This document shows, one piece after another, positions 1-6,929 of a stretch of DNA of 15,065 nt. Location: NCBI GenBank assembly GCA_946408865.1, contig CAMJTZ010000032.1:1-15065 (forward strand). Direction: 5' to 3'. Position numbers and translations under genes: made by a program. The first letter of the stretch is position 1; each line of letters starts with the position of its first letter. The stretch is from an uncultured Clostridia bacterium. Lineage in GTDB: Bacteria; Bacillota_A; Clostridia; Christensenellales; Aristaeellaceae. The notes under the pieces are model-generated. The model was not told where the DNA came from. It searched no databases and saw only the letters and a program-made list of their open reading frames with translations.

Positions 1-2
1 CT

Positions 3-68
3 CACAGGCTCAGAAAACTGACGAAAGATTATATGGAAGCCTGCCAGGAAGCGGTACAAGGCGCCTGA
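3..68 (+). CDS. C-terminal tail of an upstream gene (partial)
   Basis: An open frame enters from the left edge and stops with TGA at 66-68, giving a 21-residue hydrophilic tail that ends EAVQGA. A strong intrinsic terminator begins only 16 bases after the stop, as expected for the 3' end of a real plus-strand gene. The fragment is too short to assign a family. The other two plus frames either stop at once or run through the terminator, so this is the best frame, but the call rests mainly on the terminator. Confidence 0.4.
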   Translation, partial: HRLRKLTKDYMEACQEAVQGA

Positions 69-83
69 ACAGGAACCTGAAGC

Positions 84-116
84 CCGGGATCCGGGAAACC
101 GGATTCCCGGTTTTTT
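84..116 (+). terminator. Rho-independent terminator with GAAA tetraloop
   Basis: The arm at 84-94 (CCGGGATCCGG) pairs with the arm at 99-110 (CCGGATTCCCGG) through 11 base pairs with one bulged T. The loop is GAAA at 95-98, and six T follow at 111-116. This is a textbook intrinsic terminator for the gene ending at 68. It lies only 43 bases before the start of the cyclase gene at 160. Confidence 0.85.
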
Positions 117-145
117 CTTCATGGCGATTCCACCCTGCATTCCGG

Positions 146-153
146 AAGGAGAG
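146..153 (+). promoter_or_regulatory. Ribosome binding site that sets the cyclase start at 160
   Basis: AAGGAGAG lies 6-8 bases before the ATG at 160. The frame is open further upstream to an ATG at 121, but that ATG sits just after the T-tract of the terminator and has no Shine-Dalgarno sequence. Translation therefore most likely starts at 160. Confidence 0.75.
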
Positions 154-159
154 ATACGG

Positions 160-2301
160 ATGAACCTCTACATCGATACATGCGTGCTGCCGCGCTCACA
201 GCTGCAGACAGGCCGGATTTACCGCGAACGATACAGTTCACTGGGATTTGAACTGCTGATGATGTTCGATCTGCCCGACTTTGAAGAAAACCTGAAACAG
301 AACCTGGACCTGTTCAAAGCAGGGCCGCTGATTTTTCACGAACCGGTATGGGGCGTTGAACACAGCGCTCCGAAGGGAAGCAAGGCCTGGGAAGACGGAA
401 TGTACCACCTGCGGCTGACACAGAAGTACGCAGAGATCCTGCAGCCGGCCGCCATGGTGGTTCATCTGAACAACTGCCAGGTCCGCCCCGGCATGAAGGA
501 CGAGATGCTCCGGAATTCGCTGCAGAATATCGAAAAAATGCAGGAAATGTTTCCCGCAGTCACCTTCCTCTATGAAAACACCGGAACCAAAGCGGACGGA
601 ACGATTCTGCTGAACCAGGCAGAGTTTACGGACATGTGCCGGGAACGCAAATTCCCTGTGCTGATTGACGTGGGTCACGCCAACGCCAACGGATGGGATA
701 TCCGGAAGCTGGTACGGGATCTGCAGGGACAGATCCGCGGATTCCATCTGCACAACAACGACGGGGTTCACGACCAGCATAACCGTCTGGAGGACGGTAC
801 GCTGGACTTCGGATCACTGATCCCATACCTTGACGAGACGGTTCCGGACACTTTCCGCGTCATCGAATACACCCGCACGGCCTATCACGGAGAACCGCTG
901 CTGGAAGATATCGCGACGCTGGCCGGCTATTCCCGGAAGCGGGAAAGCGCGAAGGCGGTTTCCGGAGCCAGCCAGGAACAGCCCCCCGAAATACTCGGCG
1001 TGACGCAGATGCAGTATATTCTGTCCAACATGGACGACGCGGTATGCCTGACCGCATCCAACGGGGAACTGATTTACGCCAACCCCGCGGCAGAGAAGCT
1101 CTTCGGCATCCGCGCGGACGAGCATATCAAAATCTGGAACGCCATTCCCTATGAAGCAGCGAACGACGCGCTGATTCAGCTTTTCATTGACAGCGTCATG
1201 GAAAAAAAACAATCCATCCGCTCCATGGTGGACTATGTCAACAATCAGGGAAAGACATACCGGCTGCTTGTCACGCTGACATGCGAGGCGGGGGAAAACG
1301 GAAACATCCTGTTTGTCATTACGAATCTTACAGAGCTGCAGAAAGTGCAGTCTGCCTTTGAGCGTTACACCTCCCCGGAAATCGCAGGATATGTGCTGGG
1401 CGATCCGGAAGGGGACAAGCAGGGCGGACAGGAAAGGGACGTCACCATTCTGATGAGCGACCTGCGTGGATTTACGGCGATGAGTACCCGGCTGTCCTCC
1501 ACCGACCTGATTACGGAACTGAACCACTACTTTGAAGCAATGGCCGCGGTTATCCGCCGCTTCAAAGGGACGATTATAGAATTTCTGGGAGACGGAATCT
1601 TCGTGGTGTTCGGCGCGCCGCAGGATATGCGGAATCATGCTTCGGCAGCAGTTACCTGCGCGGTGGAAATGCAGAATGCCCTGGAGGAGGTCAACGCCTG
1701 GAACCGGGAGAAAGGCTATCCGGAACTGCAGATGGGCATCGGCATCAGCACCGGGAAGTGCGTGGTCGGCAACATCGGATCAGACCGGAAAATGAAATAC
1801 GGTTGTATGGGCGAAACGGTGAACCTGGCCGGACGTCTGGAATCCTTCTGTATCGGCGGAGAAATCCATATCCTGGAGACGACGCAGCAGCGGATTGCGG
1901 AAGAACTGACGATTATCGGCGAGAATTCCTTCATGCCCAAAGGCGGACGCGCGGAACTAAAATACTACAATATCACAGGAATCGGAAAGCACCGTATATG
2001 GAAGGAATCAGGTGAGGAAATGGAATGGAAGGAACTACCGGGACAGGAGGTGACCTTCTTCCTGCTGGCCGGGAAAACGGTGGATCCGATTCCCAACAGC
2101 GGGAGACTGACAAAGGTTACCGCGGATGAAAAATACGCTGTTCTGGAAACCGGAACCGCGCTGAATCTCCTGCAGGATCTGATGATCCGCATCCGCGACA
2201 GAGATGCGTACGCCAAGGTCACAGACCGCTGCGGAGACGGATACATGATCGGTTTTACGATGAAACAAGAGAGCCTGTCCGGAGAAGAAAACAGAAAATG
2301 A
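160..2301 (+). CDS. Sugar-isomerase-like TIM barrel / PAS / class III nucleotide cyclase fusion
   Basis: This 713-residue protein is probably a cytoplasmic sensor-cyclase, as no membrane segment is visible. Residues 1-255 resemble the xylose-isomerase-like / AP-endonuclease-2 TIM barrel and keep likely metal ligands: E139 (YENTG), D170 and H173 (IDVGH), H196/H198 (FHLHNND) and E236. Residues 281-395 look like a PAS domain (NGELIYANPAAEKLFG). Residues 425-610 are a class III cyclase with metal aspartates D434 (MSDLRGFT) and D478 (FLGDG), and transition-state N555 and R559 (VNLAGRLE). The substrate-selecting positions are E474 and G548, not the usual Lys and Asp/Thr of adenylate cyclases, so the product (cAMP or cGMP) is open. 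Residues 622-705 form a small beta-rich, PilZ-like tail without a recognisable RxxxR c-di-GMP motif. No promoter is visible between the upstream terminator and the start. The domain calls are firm; the role of the barrel as a sugar sensor is inference. Confidence 0.85.
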   Translation: MNLYIDTCVLPRSQLQTGRIYRERYSSLGFELLMMFDLPDFEENLKQNLDLFKAGPLIFHEPVWGVEHSAPKGSKAWEDGMYHLRLTQKYAEILQPAAMVVHLNNCQVRPGMKDEMLRNSLQNIEKMQEMFPAVTFLYENTGTKADGTILLNQAEFTDMCRERKFPVLIDVGHANANGWDIRKLVRDLQGQIRGFHLHNNDGVHDQHNRLEDGTLDFGSLIPYLDETVPDTFRVIEYTRTAYHGEPLLEDIATLAGYSRKRESAKAVSGASQEQPPEILGVTQMQYILSNMDDAVCLTASNGELIYANPAAEKLFGIRADEHIKIWNAIPYEAANDALIQLFIDSVMEKKQSIRSMVDYVNNQGKTYRLLVTLTCEAGENGNILFVITNLTELQKVQSAFERYTSPEIAGYVLGDPEGDKQGGQERDVTILMSDLRGFTAMSTRLSSTDLITELNHYFEAMAAVIRRFKGTIIEFLGDGIFVVFGAPQDMRNHASAAVTCAVEMQNALEEVNAWNREKGYPELQMGIGISTGKCVVGNIGSDRKMKYGCMGETVNLAGRLESFCIGGEIHILETTQQRIAEELTIIGENSFMPKGGRAELKYYNITGIGKHRIWKESGEEMEWKELPGQEVTFFLLAGKTVDPIPNSGRLTKVTADEKYAVLETGTALNLLQDLMIRIRDRDAYAKVTDRCGDGYMIGFTMKQESLSGEENRK

Positions 2302-2305
2302 GAAT

Positions 2306-2340
2306 AAAAAACTCCGGTAACCGATGTCGGATACCGGAGT
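2306..2340. terminator. Shared terminator between convergent genes
   Basis: ACTCCGGTA at 2311-2319 pairs perfectly with TACCGGAGT at 2332-2340, and a smaller CCG/CGG stem lies inside. Read on the minus strand, the hairpin is followed by TTTTTATTCT (from 2301-2310), a good U-tract that ends the glycosyltransferase transcript. Read on the plus strand, it is followed by only three T, so it should stop the cyclase transcript less well. It occupies almost the whole 49-base gap between the two stop codons. Confidence 0.85.
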
Positions 2341-2350
2341 TTCTGGTTCA

Positions 2351-3673
2351 TCAGGCGGCTTCGTGGGTTGTGGTTGCTGCCGGGGCATGCGACGCGGCTG
2401 AGGACGGAGCAATTTCTGCGTGAATGCAGTGCTCTGTTTTTACCCAGTGCTGCTGATCCCTGCAGCGGAGAAGGCCGAAAATCTGATTGAAGAAAGTGAT
2501 GACCGCTGTCGCAAAGAAACCGACAACCATCATCGGAATGGTCTTCAGACTGAAGCGGATCCCATTGTCCTTCCAATCCGCGTAATAGAACAGGAAGCAG
2601 TAGGAGTAGGAGACGGTGAGGACGCTCATGAGCAATCCCTGATAGGAAAGATGGAAGAGCGGCTGCCCGGAGAAAGCAAGGGAAAGAACCGCTGTAAATA
2701 CCAGCTGGACCAGTGCGGCTACCATCACTGCAACGCTGTACATATAGGTGCCGAGGCTGATGAACTCCCAGATACTGATTTTTCCGGCAATAAGGGCACG
2801 AACCAGTTTTCCGGTATTGTGCAGGGTGACGAACCAATGCCCCTGGCCCCAGCGGATCCGCTGACGGATCGCGGCGGTGAGCCGGGTGGGTTTTTCATCG
2901 TATACCCGGGTGAAGTGGTTCCAGACGATCCGCCGGCCGTCCAGGATTGCTTCAACCTGCATCTCATAGTCTTCGGTCAGGGTCATGGTGGTCCCTCCGC
3001 CGCGCTGCGCAAGATAAGACGTGCTCATAGCGAAGCCGGTGCCGCCGAGAACCCCGTTCAGGCCAAGACGCTGCTTGGCAAGATTGAAGAAGCGGTTGCT
3101 CAGCGTATAGCCGGTATAATACACCCAGGCCACCGGGCCTTTTTTGTTTTTTGCTCCCAGATAGCACTGGATGAAGTCAGGCCGTCCCTTGTCCAGATAC
3201 TGGCTGTTGACTTCGCGGAACATGTTGCGGTCAATCAGGTTGTCGGCGTCAAAGATCATCAGCAGATCGTATTTGCTGCGATAATCGATGGCATTCAGTG
3301 CCTTTTTCAGGGCAATCGGTTTTCCGGTGGGGGCGTCCGGTGATTCCTTATGCGTTTCAATAACATTCGCTCCCAGGCTTCTCGCTTTTTCGGCTGTTCC
3401 GTCAGTGCAGTTGTCAGCGATGATGTAGAAATCGTACAGTTCACGGGGATAATCCATTTCCTTCAGATTGGCGATGATATCCCCGATGACCTTCTCCTCG
3501 TTATGGGCGGGGACAAGCACCAGGAAACGCATCTCCGGATCATGATCCTTGTAATCCTTCTCCGCCTTTCCGAATCCCCAGAAGCCGATCACGAGCTGAT
3601 AGATCATGTTGAAAGTCAGAAAAGCACCGCAGATCCAGATCAGCACTTCCAGCAACGTTCTGATAATTTCCAT
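2351..3673 (-). CDS. Membrane family-2 glycosyltransferase (processive polysaccharide synthase type)
   Basis: This 440-residue integral membrane enzyme probably transfers sugars from a nucleotide sugar to a growing surface glycan on the cytoplasmic face. An N-terminal membrane helix (about 5-33) precedes the GT2 domain. That domain has the DNCTDGT motif (87-93), DAD (142-144), TED (233-235, acceptor and catalytic base region) and a Q..RW motif (Q271, R274, W275). Together these are the D, DxD, ED, QxxRW signature of hyaluronan/cellulose/NodC-like synthases. Three to four helices follow (about 308-334, 345-366, 380-403), with a short Ala/Thr-rich tail. The start has a GAGGAGAGGAAAG ribosome site. 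The gene follows the epimerase after 77 bases with no promoter seen, so the two are likely co-transcribed. The polymer made cannot be read from the sequence. Confidence 0.87.
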   Translation of the reverse strand: MEIIRTLLEVLIWICGAFLTFNMIYQLVIGFWGFGKAEKDYKDHDPEMRFLVLVPAHNEEKVIGDIIANLKEMDYPRELYDFYIIADNCTDGTAEKARSLGANVIETHKESPDAPTGKPIALKKALNAIDYRSKYDLLMIFDADNLIDRNMFREVNSQYLDKGRPDFIQCYLGAKNKKGPVAWVYYTGYTLSNRFFNLAKQRLGLNGVLGGTGFAMSTSYLAQRGGGTTMTLTEDYEMQVEAILDGRRIVWNHFTRVYDEKPTRLTAAIRQRIRWGQGHWFVTLHNTGKLVRALIAGKISIWEFISLGTYMYSVAVMVAALVQLVFTAVLSLAFSGQPLFHLSYQGLLMSVLTVSYSYCFLFYYADWKDNGIRFSLKTIPMMVVGFFATAVITFFNQIFGLLRCRDQQHWVKTEHCIHAEIAPSSAASHAPAATTTHEAA

Positions 3674-3701
3674 AATTCTTTCCTCTCCTCAAGGTTTCCA
3701 T

Positions 3702-3719
3702 CCCGGGGACCAGCCCGGG
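3702..3719 (-). other. Small GC hairpin in the intercistronic leader
   Basis: CCCGGG at 3702-3707 and again at 3714-3719 can pair with a 6-base loop. No T-tract follows, so it is not a terminator. It could tune mRNA stability or translation of the glycosyltransferase, whose ribosome site lies just downstream. It could also be chance in GC-rich DNA. Confidence 0.3.
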
Positions 3720-3750
3720 TATATCCGTTAAGCCGGGACATTCTCTGCTG

Positions 3751-4869
3751 TTATCCGGCCGTCCATGGATCATACTTTCCTGTTTCCAGGATATCCGCAA
3801 TGCGCTTCGTGGCACGGCCGTCCCCGTAGGGGTTGCATGCATGCGCCATGGCGTCATAGGAGGCCTGATTCTCCAGAAGATCCTTGAAATTCCGGTAGAT
3901 ATCCTCCTCATGCGTGCCGGTCAGACGCAGGACGCCGGAATCCACCCCTTCAGGACGCTCCGTTGTATCCCGCATGACCAGCACCGGACGCCCGAAGGCC
4001 GGACATTCCTCCTGAATGCCGCCGGAATCCGTCAGGCACAGATAGCACCTGGCTTCAAAATTGTGGCAGTCCAGGACATCAATCGGCTCGATCATGTGAA
4101 TGCTTTCACAGCCGCCCAGTTCGGCTTCCGCAATTTTCCGGACCGAAGGATTCATATGAATCGGATAAACGGCCCTGCAGTCCGGATGCTCATCGAGCAC
4201 CCTGCGGATCGCCCGGAACATATGATGCATCGGCTCGCCGAGATTCTCGCGGCGATGGGCGGTGATGAAGATCAGTTTCCGGTCTCCGACCCATTCCAGT
4301 TCGGGATGCGTGTAATTCTCCTTCACCGTATGCTGCATGGCGTCAATCACCGTGTTGCCGGTGATGTACACCGTATCCGGGTTTTTCCCTTCGCGGATCA
4401 GATGCTCCGCCGCAAGCGGCGTCGGAGCAAAATGATACCGGCTGATGATTCCGATCGCCTGGCGGTTGAACTCCTCCGGGTAAGGGGAGTCGATGTTATA
4501 GGTGCGAAGCCCGGCTTCCACATGCCCTACCGGAATCTGCAGATAGAAACAGGCAAGGGCGGAAACAAAGGCCGTGGAAGTATCCCCGTGCACCAGAACC
4601 ACGTCAGGCTTTTCCTTCTCGAGGACGGACCGGAAAGCGGAGAGGATGGAAGCCGTAATGTCGAACAGGGTCTGTTCCGGCTTCATAACGGAAAGATCAT
4701 AATCCGGCCTGACATGAAAGATGTCCAGTACGCTGTCAAGCATCTGCCGGTGCTGACCGGACACGCAAACAACGGTCCGGATGCCCTGCCGGGTTTTCAG
4801 CTCCTTTACCAGCGGGCACATCTTGATTGCTTCAGGCCTTGTTCCAAAGACCACCATTACTGTCTTCAT
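3751..4869 (-). CDS. wecB: UDP-N-acetylglucosamine 2-epimerase (non-hydrolysing)
   Basis: This 372-residue cytosolic enzyme interconverts UDP-GlcNAc and UDP-ManNAc, a precursor for teichoic-acid linkage units and capsules (called wecB or mnaA). The family signatures are all present: GTRPEAIK (9-16), HGDTSTA with D96, HVEAGLRT with E118, SPYPEEFNRQ with E132/E133, TAHRREN with H205, and TDSGGIQEE (280-288). The residues equivalent to the known catalytic Asp, Glu, Glu and His are kept. The frame is open 54 codons upstream, but that extension is Cys/Arg-rich and unlike the family. The ATG at 4869 gives the normal MKTVMVVFGTRPEA start and length. The Shine-Dalgarno sequence is weak; the nearest purine run, GGAAAGAGAG, is about 17 bases upstream. 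The gene is first in an operon with the GT2 gene and has a strong promoter at 5044-5071. Confidence 0.93.
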   Translation of the reverse strand: MKTVMVVFGTRPEAIKMCPLVKELKTRQGIRTVVCVSGQHRQMLDSVLDIFHVRPDYDLSVMKPEQTLFDITASILSAFRSVLEKEKPDVVLVHGDTSTAFVSALACFYLQIPVGHVEAGLRTYNIDSPYPEEFNRQAIGIISRYHFAPTPLAAEHLIREGKNPDTVYITGNTVIDAMQHTVKENYTHPELEWVGDRKLIFITAHRRENLGEPMHHMFRAIRRVLDEHPDCRAVYPIHMNPSVRKIAEAELGGCESIHMIEPIDVLDCHNFEARCYLCLTDSGGIQEECPAFGRPVLVMRDTTERPEGVDSGVLRLTGTHEEDIYRNFKDLLENQASYDAMAHACNPYGDGRATKRIADILETGKYDPWTAG

Positions 4870-5037
4870 CCGTCTGCTCTGATTACTCTCTTTCCACTCA
4901 TCCACTGCCCGGCAGAAAAGCCGGCCGCATAAGAAAAGACCCATCCGGCAACGACAGCCGGGGCAAAACCTTTCTGCCGTACCGAATCCGGGGGTACAGG
5001 CCGCACGGAATAGACACCTCCGCACAAGCACACACCG
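4870..5037 (-). promoter_or_regulatory. Long structured leader of the epimerase operon
   Basis: Transcription from the promoter at 5044-5071 should start near 5037, leaving about 168 untranslated bases. In transcript order three hairpins can form: GTACC/GGTAC (4979-4983 with 4993-4997), then CCGGC/GCCGG (4945-4949 with 4957-4961), then a second CCGGC/GCCGG (4909-4913 with 4920-4924). The middle one is followed by a U-rich run (TCTTTTCTT, from 4932-4940). The last two share the same arm sequences, so they can swap partners. I do not recognise a known riboswitch class. This stretch and the terminator to its right fill the longest gene-free region of the window (4870-5139). Confidence 0.4.
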
Positions 5038-5043
5038 CTCGCT

Positions 5044-5071
5044 ATTATATCACAAAGGCTTTATTAGTCAA
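5044..5071 (-). promoter_or_regulatory. Sigma-A-type promoter of the epimerase-glycosyltransferase operon
   Basis: On the minus strand TTGACT (5066-5071) is separated by 16 bases from a perfect TATAAT (5044-5049). The -10 box is preceded by TGA, giving an extended -10 (TGATATAAT). The surroundings are clearly more AT-rich than the flanking genes. It lies just downstream of the terminator of the neighbouring operon, so the two units are separate. Confidence 0.82.
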
Positions 5072-5093
5072 GCGCTTCAGCCGCCGGATGCCC

Positions 5094-5114
5094 AAAACCG
5101 GAGGAAGCTTCCGG
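5094..5114 (-). terminator. Probable terminator of the YidC-CDP-glycerol-CPBP operon
   Basis: On the minus strand CCGGA and TCCGG (5110-5114 and 5098-5102) form a 5-base-pair GC stem around a 7-base loop, followed by TTTT (5097-5094). It lies 25 bases past the stop of the CPBP gene. The stem is short and the U-run is only four, so it may be leaky and let some transcription reach the next operon. Confidence 0.55.
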
Positions 5115-5139
5115 AGCGCGCTGCAGTCTTCAGAATTGT

Positions 5140-5691
5140 TCAGAGAAAGAAAACCATTGTATTCAGGACCATATGCATCAGGACAGAGGAAAGGACCGAC
5201 CCTGTTTTTTTTCGTGCCAGACTGAACAGGATGCCGGCGACACAGGCAATTACCATCTGTACGGGAGATCCATGGGCGGCCCCGAACAGCAGAGAATTCA
5301 GCAGAATGGCGCCGGATTCCGGCAGAAAGCGCAGGAACTGTTCATAGACCAGGCCCCGGTAGACGATCTCCTCTGTAACAGGGCCGAGGAAACACAGCAG
5401 CAGAAATGCCGGAACACCGGAGGAAAAATCCGCGGGTTTTCCGAAACAGAGCCAGCTCAGGGTTCCGCAGACGGCGCCGGCGCCGGCACACAGCAGGGCC
5501 TGCAGGACAGACAGGCGGGGAGAGGGCGCTTTCTTTTTCCGCCGGTACCAGAGGACCGACAGAAGGAAGGCAACGCTCATCAGGCTGATTTCCGCCGCCG
5601 GAGGCAGTGTTTTTACAGCAAGACGGAAGAACAGCAGAATCAGCGCGGGAGAAACGGCATACAGCCAGCCAAGGGCTTTTTTATACTGCAC
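5140..5691 (-). CDS. CPBP-family intramembrane metalloprotease (CAAX protease/Abi type)
   Basis: This 183-residue, very hydrophobic protein has about six membrane segments. It carries the three motifs of the CPBP (Abi, Rce1-like) family: EExxxR as E107, E108 and R112 (TEEIVYRG), FGAAHG with H140, and HxxxN as H173 and N177. These residues form the metal site in family members. In bacteria, members cleave or mature membrane proteins and peptides, and some act as self-immunity proteins or scaffolds; the substrate here is unknown. The start is a GTG at 5691-5689 with AGGAGAGAGG upstream. It overlaps the previous gene by 11 bases, so it is translationally coupled to the CDP-glycerol enzyme and is the last gene of the operon. 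It may process or regulate the operon's own membrane proteins, but that is a guess. Confidence 0.82.
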   Translation of the reverse strand: MQYKKALGWLYAVSPALILLFFRLAVKTLPPAAEISLMSVAFLLSVLWYRRKKKAPSPRLSVLQALLCAGAGAVCGTLSWLCFGKPADFSSGVPAFLLLCFLGPVTEEIVYRGLVYEQFLRFLPESGAILLNSLLFGAAHGSPVQMVIACVAGILFSLARKKTGSVLSSVLMHMVLNTMVFFL

Positions 5692-6928
5692 GGCTGTTAC
5701 CGCCTCTCTCCTGCAGGCGCCGGCGGGCCGCGGTCAGATAATCCGCGATGGCGGGAATGGAATTGCCCTGATTGGCCCAGGTTTCCGCAATGGCTTCCCG
5801 CCGGCCTTCCGCGAAGGCCCGGGAATGCAGGCTTTCCTCAATCAGCTCCGGCAGCATGTCTGCGTTTTCGGGCGTCAGCTGAACGCCGACCTTCGGGAGC
5901 GCCCGGAAGGTCCACATCTCATTGTTCAGCCATCCGGCGTCATACGGTTCGAAGTCAAAGGAGACATCCGCGTAGATGACGGGCCGGTCAAACACCAGCG
6001 CAAAATCAAACACGACGCCGGAATAGTCTGAAATCAGCAGATCCGAACGGTACAGGACATCAAAGTTGTCGTTGTCAAAATTCCATTCCAGTTTTTCGCT
6101 TTCCGGGAAGCGGCTGCGCAGCCGCGCGATGAGCTCCTTTTCCGAGACCATGGACTGCGGATGCGGCCGGAGAATGATATGGTACCCGGTTTTGCACAGA
6201 TTTTCGATCATCTGTTCACCGAACCGGTTGAAAATGCTGCTCGGACCCCAGCTGGGAGCCAGCAGGACCGTTGTTCCGTGCTCCGGGGCAGGGCCGTGCT
6301 CCTGCAGCTTTTTCAGCAGCGCGTCCATGTGCGGAAGGCCGGCAAGCACGCATTCCTTTTCGGGCAGATGGCGCTGCGCTTCGAGTTCACGCACTTCCCG
6401 GATCTGATATTCGCCGCTGAGCAGCAGCGCATCATAGTAATCAACTCCGAACATCCGGTAGCAGGTCACGCCGTTGGCGGCGTGCAGAACATGCACATAC
6501 CAGCTGACATTCCGCGAACGCTTCCACTGGTAGACATCCAGACCGGGCGTGCTGGACAGGACAACATCCGCCTGCAGCATGTTCATACGGGCGTAGGCGC
6601 GGTTGCCCTCCCCGATGAATTCCGTTTTGATATGCGTGTATTTTTCTTCCAGCAGGGGATCGTCCGGAGAGGCGGTCAGGTAGAGCACGGTTTCCCCGCG
6701 CTTCTCCATTTCATCGCAGAGGGGTTTGAAAATCGTCCAGTAGCGTTTGCTGTCCGTAAAGAAGACAAAGGGCGTTCCGGAAGAACTCTTTTCGCGGCTC
6801 CGGCCGCCGAGGAAGAGTACCTTCAGCTTCATCCAGCTGTTGCGCAGCGCATAGATCAGCGCGCCGAGCACACCGATCAGGATCGTGAACAGCATGCTCC
6901 CTGTACCGGGATCGATATAGAAAAACAT
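5681..6928 (-). CDS. CDP-glycerol glycerophosphotransferase-like protein (TagF/TarF family)
   Basis: This 415-residue protein fits the Glyphos_transf family, which moves glycerol phosphate (or ribitol phosphate) from a CDP-polyol to teichoic-acid-like or capsular glycans at the cytoplasmic membrane face. A short N-terminal hydrophobic stretch (FFYIDPGTGSMLFTILIGVL, about 2-21) probably anchors it. The catalytic domain shows HVLHAANG (147-153), LAPSWGP (223-229), LRPHP (253-257) and ISDYSGVVFDF (299-309), matching the family's RPHP and SDYSS-type motifs. The frame allows an upstream start at 6958. However, the ATG at 6928 has a GGGAGG site nine bases before it and follows the upstream stop by one base (TGAGATG). 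Coupling to the YidC-sulfatase gene suggests the two act on the same polymer. Whether glycerol, ribitol or another phosphate is moved cannot be told. Confidence 0.82.
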   Translation of the reverse strand: MFFYIDPGTGSMLFTILIGVLGALIYALRNSWMKLKVLFLGGRSREKSSSGTPFVFFTDSKRYWTIFKPLCDEMEKRGETVLYLTASPDDPLLEEKYTHIKTEFIGEGNRAYARMNMLQADVVLSSTPGLDVYQWKRSRNVSWYVHVLHAANGVTCYRMFGVDYYDALLLSGEYQIREVRELEAQRHLPEKECVLAGLPHMDALLKKLQEHGPAPEHGTTVLLAPSWGPSSIFNRFGEQMIENLCKTGYHIILRPHPQSMVSEKELIARLRSRFPESEKLEWNFDNDNFDVLYRSDLLISDYSGVVFDFALVFDRPVIYADVSFDFEPYDAGWLNNEMWTFRALPKVGVQLTPENADMLPELIEESLHSRAFAEGRREAIAETWANQGNSIPAIADYLTAARRRLQERGGNSRAV

Positions 6929-6929
6929 C

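Noticed and set aside
121..159. Upstream in-frame ATG of the cyclase gene
   Set aside because: It sits directly after the terminator T-tract with no ribosome site, while the ATG at 160 has a well-spaced one.
814..1638. Minus-strand open frame opposite the cyclase gene
   Set aside because: It lies antisense across the PAS and cyclase coding region, has no motifs and no promoter; a shadow of codon bias.
2420..3343. Plus-strand open frame opposite the GT2 gene
   Set aside because: It begins inside the 3' part of a gene with complete GT2 motifs and shows no family signature.
3841..4932. Long plus-strand open frame opposite the epimerase gene
   Set aside because: It is antisense to the well-supported wecB gene, and its His/Arg/Pro-rich product matches nothing recognisable.
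4880..5010. Possible GTG-initiated leader peptide in the epimerase leader
   Set aside because: The frame has no properly spaced ribosome site and no run of repeated codons typical of peptide-based attenuation.
4870..5031. N-terminal extension of the epimerase reading frame
   Set aside because: The 54 extra residues are Cys/Arg-rich, unlike any member of the family, and begin only a few bases from the predicted transcription start. The start at 4869 gives the normal N-terminus.
4870..5037. c-di-GMP or other known riboswitch in the epimerase leader
   Set aside because: I looked for conserved core motifs of common riboswitch classes and saw none; only generic hairpins are supported.
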